Below, one piece after another: positions 57,742-64,000 of a stretch of 64,000 bases of DNA. The stretch is from assembly GCA_034769895.1 (NCBI GenBank), contig CM068367.1:88455899-88519898 (forward strand). Direction: 5' to 3'. The stretch is from Magicicada septendecula (taxonomy: Eukaryota > Arthropoda > Insecta > Hemiptera > Cicadidae). Each line of letters opens with the position of its first letter. Position 1 is the stretch's first letter. The position numbers were made by a program, and so were the translations under genes. The notes beneath the pieces were generated by a model. That model was not told where the DNA came from, did not search any database, and saw nothing but the letters and a program-made list of their open reading frames with translations.

Positions 57742-60700
57742 TTATTTTTCTTCATAAAACTTTTTTATTGAAGCTTGATTGTAAACTCCTTTTATCTTTT
57801 TTGTGTTTATATTACTTATTTGGTAAGTATTGTTACCATTATCTTTTGTGATGACATATATACCGGTATAAAGCAATAACAATTTCTTTGCTATGCCTTC
57901 CAGTGTACTTGGCAGTTCACGATTTTTGATTAATATCTTTTCTCCCTCTTTATATTTGATTATTTTGGGCTGGTTTTTTGCATATTTGGCTTTTTGTTTC
58001 TCAATCTTCTCCATAATTAGGCTGTACCATTTGTTTTTATCATACGGGTCTTCTGGGTTTTTTGGGAATTCTATTATTTCTTGTATCTCTCTATTTGGTT
58101 TCCTCTCGAACATCATTAAGTATGGTGTACTCTAAGTAAATGGTGATAGCTGATATTTAAAAATACTTCAGTTGAAGTTAAATATTTCTGCATTCCTTTT
58201 GGTTATCATGACAATAAGTTCTTAAAATGCGTCCCACCTCTCTCAATATCCTTTCTGCTGGATTACTACTAGGGTGGTATGTATATGGAAGTTGTATATG
58301 TTTTGATGTTCAATTTCATTAATTCTTCTCTCCACCTTTTCCCTTTAAATTGTGTCCCGTGGTCTGTTATAATCATGTATGGTTTTCCAATTTCTGAAAT
58401 GTATTTATTTTTGATAATATCTAATATTTTATTTGTTGTGGCTCTGTTTATAGCGTATAGTTTGGTGTACTTGGTGTAATGGTCAAGTATAATTACGATG
58501 AACTTGTATCTATGCCTTCCTCCGCTACGTGGGAATGGTCCACACATGTCGAGGAACACCTTCTCTAGTTTGGCATTTGACGTGATGGGTATCATCGTTC
58601 CATTCTTCCTTTCATTATTGGTTTTGACCATCTGACATAACGTGCAGGTTTTTATATTTTTATTTACCTTTCTTGTGATATTTTTAATGAACAAATCTTC
58701 CTCTAATGCTTTTACTATTTTGAGTGTTCCCATGTGCCCGTATCTTACATGGTAATCTTTGATGATCTGGTTTTCTAATGAATGAGGAATTACTAGTTTC
58801 CATGTGTCTTGGTTCTTTTTTGTTTTTATGAATAATATCTCTTTGTATATACAGTAAAAGTTATTTATAATTGCTTCTGATTCCATCAGTCTTTTTCGTA
58901 TGTTTAATATTTTGGTATCTTGCTCTTGTTGTAACACTATTTCGTTTACGATATTTTCCAGGTCCTTCCTATCTTTCAATATATAATACACTTTTGCTAT
59001 CTTACCCTTTTCTCCTTCAAATGTTTGATCTTCTACATTTATTCTGGATAAAACGTCGGCCACTATGTTCTTTCGGCCTGGAATATATTCCCACGTAATG
59101 TGGTACTCTTGCAGAGCAAGTATCCAACGGGTAAGTCGACCATGACTCAATTTGCATTGTTTGAGAAATGATATTGACTTATGATCACTTCTGACTGTGA
59201 TAGGATACCCTAATATGTAGGTTCTAAACTTGCCACACGCGAATACTATGCTGAGCAGCTCTTTTTCTGTAACATTGTAGTTACGCTCGCAACTATTTAG
59301 TATTCGGCTGGCAAAGCTAACGACCAGATGGTTTCCTTCTTTTTCTTCCTTGTACAATTCTGCGCCTAGACTGACATCACTAGCGTCGCAATTTAGGTAG
59401 AATGGTTGTTCGAAATTGGGGTGATGTAACATGACAGTTTCGAAAAATTTTTGTTTAATTAAAGTTAGTACTTCCTCTTGTTCAGTTCCCTAAGTCCATT
59501 TTTCCTTTGATGAAAGTTGTTTAGAAAATTTCGCTGTTAGATGGGAATAGTTTGTTTGAAACTTTCTATAGTAATTGCATATCCCCAAGAATGACTGCAA
59601 TTGCTTCTTGTTTTTTGGTGAGGGGAATTTTTGGATGGCTTCAACTTTCTCTTGGGATGGAGAGATTTCCTTTTCGGTCAAGTTGAACCCTAGGAACTTC
59701 ACTTCATTGGCAATAAATTTTGACTTATCCAATTTAAGTGTAATATTATTATTGGACAACTTTTTTAATACATGTTCGACTCGTTCGCAGTGTTCGTCCC
59801 AGTCTGAAGACGTTATGAGCAGGTCGTCAACGTACACTGTTGTGAATTCCAGTGCTTCTTGACCTAAGACTTGGTCCATGCACTTGACGAACACTGCTAC
59901 GGAATTGATGAGTCCAAAAGGTAATCTTTTAAACTGGTAATTTCTACCATCAAATATAAAGGCCATGTATTGCCTGCTGTGTGGGTGCAGCTCCACTTGC
60001 CAGTACCCACATACAGTATCCCAGGTACTAATGTATTTTATTCCATGAAATCTTTTTAAAATTTCCTCAATTTCTCCCGGTGAGGTCCGGTCATTGACAA
60101 TCATTTTATTGATTTCTCGGGCGTCCAAGCAGATCCGTACTTTGCCATTCTTTTTGGGTATAGCTACTATTGGGCTTGTGTATTGAGATTGGCTATACTC
60201 AATAATGTCCTCCGCAATCATTACGTTAATCTCCGTCCTGACTTCATTTTTCAGGGAGTACGCTATGGGATATGATTTCCTGTGGAAGTCTACAGGTTCC
60301 CTGAAGTTAATTTTACACTGGTACCCCTTAACTTTTCCATGAGTATTCGAGAAAACATGTTGGTATTTGTTATAAATGGCAATGAGGTTTTCAGACTGTT
60401 GCTTACTGATTTCTTGTTGAGGCCGTTCTCTTTGGAAATTTCTTATTTCTTCTATTTTCTGTTCCCGCAATCCTCTACTTTCCTCTTCATTGGCCATAAT
60501 GATGGACGGTTCATGCGTTTGACAGTAGTAACTTTTCAATCCTGGGTCTTGATTCAGAGCGGTTGGAGTTGGATTACAATTTATGATATTTGCAGACCAG
60601 ATTCCCTGTTCAGAAGTTAGCAATACGACTCCCTTTTGCAGGTTGATAATTGCCGAATATCTTCTTAACACGTCACATCCTATGAGCATATTAAATGGTA

Positions 60701-61133
60701 GCCCATTGGCCACAAGAAATACAATAGGGATGGTTGAGTTTTGATTGTCTAATTCTAATTAAACTTGATTTCTTACCGTCTTATTTTGTTTGCCTGTGGC
60801 ACCAATGATTATAATATTGTTTATTGGCAGTGTGGGGATTGGTGTTCGAGAGTTGGCTTGAATTCGTTCTAATTCGGGTTGGTTTATTAGAGAGACGTTA
60901 GATCCCGTGTCAACCATAATTATAGTTATAGTTCCGTTTATGGTAGCCTTTATATGGATAATTTCGCTGTTAGTTTGTTGTAACAGGTTAGCCTCTTCTT
61001 CGAGAAGTTCCTCTCGGATATTCTTAAGATAGTTGTTAGATATTATTGTAATTACTTTGTGTTTATCTTGTGACATTACACGACGTATTAACCCAAGTGA
61101 TTGGTCATGTGAAGGGTATTTAGGTTTTTCCAC
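57742..61133 (-). pseudogene. Element D pol region
   Basis: Gypsy-type pol on the minus strand. Protease (MVDTGSNVSLI), RT with KDGRV-like PKKNGKVRICLDAREINK, LPFGL and TVYVDD, RNase H with NCDASDVSLGAEL and ITVRSDHKSISFL, integrase with HMGTLK ... CTLCQ, ILDHYTKY and TDHGTQF, and a C-terminal tail with the LPSTLEGIAKKLLLLYTG block, shared almost word for word with element C. Broken; described as a fossil only. Confidence 0.9.
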
Positions 61134-61141
61134 TGACCTCT

Positions 61142-63169
61142 TTAGTTTAAAGGTTGTTGTTGATTCGTGGCCAGACTATTCGACTGGTCATCCGTCTCGT
61201 TGCTCGGTCCTTGTTGATGGTCTACTTCATTCCTTGGTGGTTCTGTAGTTCTACTCTCTGAGAACTGATTGCTGTTATTATTGGTTTCGTGGTACCATGG
61301 GTTTGTCTGCCAGTTCGGACTATACCTCCGGTGGTTATTTTGTCTACGCCCATGAATGAAATTTACTTGGCGTCTGCCGTCGTCTCTATTTTGGTTTCCC
61401 CCGGTTCCCCAGTTGTACTGATAATTAGGGTTGTACTGGTTGCCATAATAGTTATTATTGCTGGGGTGGCCATTTGGGCGTTGGTCCGGTTCTGCTCCCC
61501 TGTAGCCATTGTTTGGTGGATTATTGTTTGGGATGTTCCTGTTGTTAGACTGGTTTCCTGGATGATTGTTTGGTGGGCCTCTGTTAAATGGCTGATTATT
61601 TTGAGAATGACTGTTAAATGGCTGATCATTATTATAGTTGTTATTATTCCGGTTCCCATTGTTCCGGTTGCCGTTTTGTGTGTGATTGTAGGGTAGGTTG
61701 TAATTGAGTGGATTATTATTATCATTCCACTTATTATATCGTTGGTTCACTAGCCGATTTTTCTTATATTGTCCATTGTTCTCGTGATCCTCCAACAAGC
61801 TTGCCATTCCTTGGATTGTCTTAATCTGCCCTTGTCTCCTGGCTTTTTGTACAGCTTCCTCGTAGTGGTACCCGAGCTGTATCACCAGAGATTCCTCAGG
61901 TATCTTGGGTTCTAGGTTTCTTGCCAAGCATACCTTCCCTAAAAGGTAAGACGTTAGGGTGTGTCCTGCTTGTGGTTCGTACCTCCCATTGCTAATGTCA
62001 TTCCTGGCTACATTTTGGGTGGACTCAGACCAGTATTTTTCTTGGAATTGTTTTCTAAATTCCTGCGTACAGTTTATCTCTGGTCAAGTTGCCATCCACC
62101 AGTTGTCGTGGGTGTCTCTGAACATTTCATCTATGAGGCTTCTTACGCTTGTCCACCTGGTTTCCCTATTCTTTTCTATTAATTCCTCTACTCTTTTGAG
62201 GAATTCCATTGGATTCCGCCGGTAACTGCGAAAGTTGATTACATCTCTGTTCTCACTGGTTACAATGTGGGTATTATGACAAGGTTTCTCCCTCAGTGCG
62301 TCCAGCTCTTCCTGCATTTGCTTCTCCCTTTGGCTGATTCCCTGGATCTTCTCCTTGTTCTCTTTGGTCTGTCCGTCTACTTTGTTGATGGCGGTGTATA
62401 CCTTTTCTACACGATCATTGACATCCATTTGTATTTCCTGATGCCTCTCCTCCAGCTTCTTAATCACCTCCTGTTTATTTCTCTGGCATTCTTCGGTGGT
62501 GACTTGATAAAGTTCTGTCACTCTCATTCTGCCTTCCTCCTCAACATTGCTGATTTTATTGTTTAGGTCTTCCCGGACTTGTATCACCGTTTCATTTGTT
62601 TCGGTTACCGTTTGTTTGATCTCCTCCTGATATCCTATCAGTTGTTGTTTCAATTCCTCCTTGGTTTTTTCGCTGTCTTCCTTCAGTTTTCATTGGAGCG
62701 TATCATTACTATTTTCGATCTTCTTATTCACTATCTCCAGATCTTTCTTGATCTGCTTCTTCAGCTCTTCACTCTTCTTTTCTAACGTCTCCTGGCTTCT
62801 CTTCAAGGCCTCATGGTTGCTTTCCAATTTATTATTCAGGAGCTCTATGTCCTTCTTGATCTGTTTCTTCAACTCTTCACTGTTTCGGTCTTGCTTCTTA
62901 AAATTTTCATCAGTTTTCTCCTGGTTTTTATTTAATTGTTCCATCATCATCTTCATCATGTTCTTTATCCTTGCCCCTTCGGTTGGTTTGACTGGTTGGA
63001 CGTCGAATACTACTTCTATTTCCAGTTCTGGTAGGTTTGGATTTTCTGGTTGATCCCCCTGGGGATCCTCTTCAAACAATCCTCCAATCATCTCCTCAAT
63101 TTCTTCCATTACTTCTTGATTTGTTCCTTTCGTAATGTCGAATCTTGTAACCATATGATGTCTTTTCAT
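61142..63169 (-). pseudogene. Element D Gag: tandem coiled coil, Gag core, Asn-rich tail
   Basis: Minus strand. N-terminus MKRHHMVTRF, then coiled coil in which SEELKKQIKKD occurs twice, pointing to an internal tandem duplication. A Gag core follows (FRSYRRNPMEFLKRVEELI, DTHDNWWMA), and a tail extremely rich in Asn with Pro, Gly and Arg. No CCHC knuckle. Same plan as element C. Broken. Confidence 0.85.
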
Positions 63170-63218
63170 AATCGCCGCTAGTCGTTCTTTTCTAGCCTCA
63201 CTATGTTGGTCGCCAATC

Positions 63219-64000
63219 TGTAACGATGAATATGACTGGTGCTATCTGTATTATAATGCCACACGTTGGATTCGTCAATCTGTAACGCGGAAACTCGATC
63301 GTATCTGTAAAATGTGTACACCTGGTTTTTTATGTGTACAAAGTGTTAGTGTGTTCGTCTCACACCTGTCGTTACATTAATAGTTGTTGCTAACGAAGTT
63401 CGTAGCATTGTCACAATTATCAGTACAGCCTTACCTGTAATTTCATAGGGTTTTGTGAAACCCGGGTGGCGCCAAATTGTTTATTGAAAACAATTAAACT
63501 AATGAATTAATAAGTTAGTTGGTGTTTTCAGCGGTGACGGCTGGAGCGTTTGAATGGTTCCCGCCTCTGTACAGCTTACTGTATTGCACAGATAGCAAGA
63601 GCGTTAGTTGTCTGCTCAGTGAATTCGCTAACACACACATATATAACACAATTTCCTATGAAATAAAACAATGGTAACACTCTGTACTGTATCTTTAATT
63701 ATGGTTTGGTAATTCATCAATGTGACAATAATATTATAATTTAGTTTTCATTAAAATTGCTCCGGCATAAAACATGAAACACAAATCTCACGGCTGACGA
63801 AATTAATTTTGAAACGAGTTATTCTGACGCCATGATGGCTACTGGTTGTACATTATTTGTCAACTCGCCCCAAAATCTGGAGTTCTTGAGATTATAAAGA
63901 AAACATAAAATATGGTTACATTAAAAAAGTACACTACCATACCTTATCCGTTCTTAAATAATATAAAGTGTGGTTACAAATTGTTCGGCAGTGTAGTAAT
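63219..64000 (-). repeat. Element D 5' LTR, cut by the window edge
   Basis: Starts at TGTAACGATGAATATG on the plus strand and matches 44996-45777 with about a dozen differences by eye. The primer site lies just left of it (about 63198-63215, minus strand TGGCGACCAACATAGTGA); the tRNA it matches was not identified. Confidence 0.92.

Larger units (their letters stand above)
44996..64000 (-). mobile_element. Element D: Ty3/gypsy-type LTR retrotransposon, broken, runs off the window
   Basis: Fossil gypsy-type element on the minus strand. The 3' LTR is 44996-56587 (carrying element A) and the 5' LTR starts at 63219 and leaves the window. The visible 780 bp of the 5' LTR match the left end of the 3' LTR at about 98% by eye. 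Subtracting element A gives an LTR of about 3.1 kb. Parts: primer site about 63198-63215; Gag about 61140-63170; protease with DTGS about 60760-61130; RT with TVYVDD near 59830 and RNase H near 59200-59430; integrase about 57740-58700. It is a sister of element C in pol and Gag plan. Broken, with roughly five or six breaks. Confidence 0.92.

Noticed and set aside
1-64000. tRNA, rRNA or snRNA genes
   Set aside because: None recognised on either strand; tRNA-like strings are primer sites of LTR elements.

Overview
The window is animal nuclear DNA, almost certainly from an insect with a large, AT-rich, transposon-filled genome. The evidence is one spliced insect-type carboxylesterase gene on the + strand, surrounded by BEL/Pao, Ty3/gypsy-type, Penelope-like (PLE), LINE, hAT and Tigger/pogo elements. 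No RNA gene, operon or CRISPR array was seen. Five exons of the host gene lie at 7659-7846, 7930-8110, 42513-42691, 43448-43601 and 44094-44226. They join in phase and encode roughly the C-terminal half of a type-B carboxylesterase, including the catalytic Glu and His. Earlier exons, with the Ser elbow, and the last exon lie outside the window.

Layout. 1 to about 4716 is a broken BEL/Pao element cut by the window edge. 7234-7443 is a small foldback, and a hammerhead-like motif follows at 7521-7565. The intron 8111-42512 (34.4 kb) holds a three-deep nest. A gypsy-type element (called B here, 8363-32591, minus strand, target repeat ATAT) is split by a second gypsy-type element (C, 15826-30337, minus strand, 2.4-kb LTRs). 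C's left LTR carries a hAT transposon (17892-20903, target repeat CTTATAAC). After B come a Tigger/pogo transposon (32947-35281), an older Tigger-like relic with a LINE tail in it (35.8-37.3 kb), a lone LTR with its primer site (37488-38970), and a 2.7-kb foldback (39552-42216) with a small TIR element in its left arm. A pogo-type MITE (42912-43367) and another foldback (44329-44591) lie between and after the last visible exons.

From 44996 to beyond the right edge lies a third gypsy-type element (D, minus strand, LTR about 3.1 kb). Its left LTR is split by element A (47240-55716, plus strand, target repeat AAAT). A is a pol-less relative of B with one open gag-like frame. A's 5' LTR is in turn split by a 2.07-kb palindrome of two head-to-head PLE copies (47945-50013, target repeat of 11 bp).

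Most notable: (i) a shared hammerhead-ribozyme-like pattern, CUGANGA + N + hairpin + GAAA, recurs in every foldback, in both PLE arms and once alone; (ii) A and B both keep a 144/147-bp block bounded by AG and GTAAGT, symmetric in phase, just before the 3' LTR; (iii) A looks like a gag-only derivative with an open frame of unrecognised C-terminal half; (iv) the Gag proteins of B, C and D combine long coiled coils with Asn/Arg-rich tails and show no CCHC knuckle. All percentages and similarity statements were made by eye.
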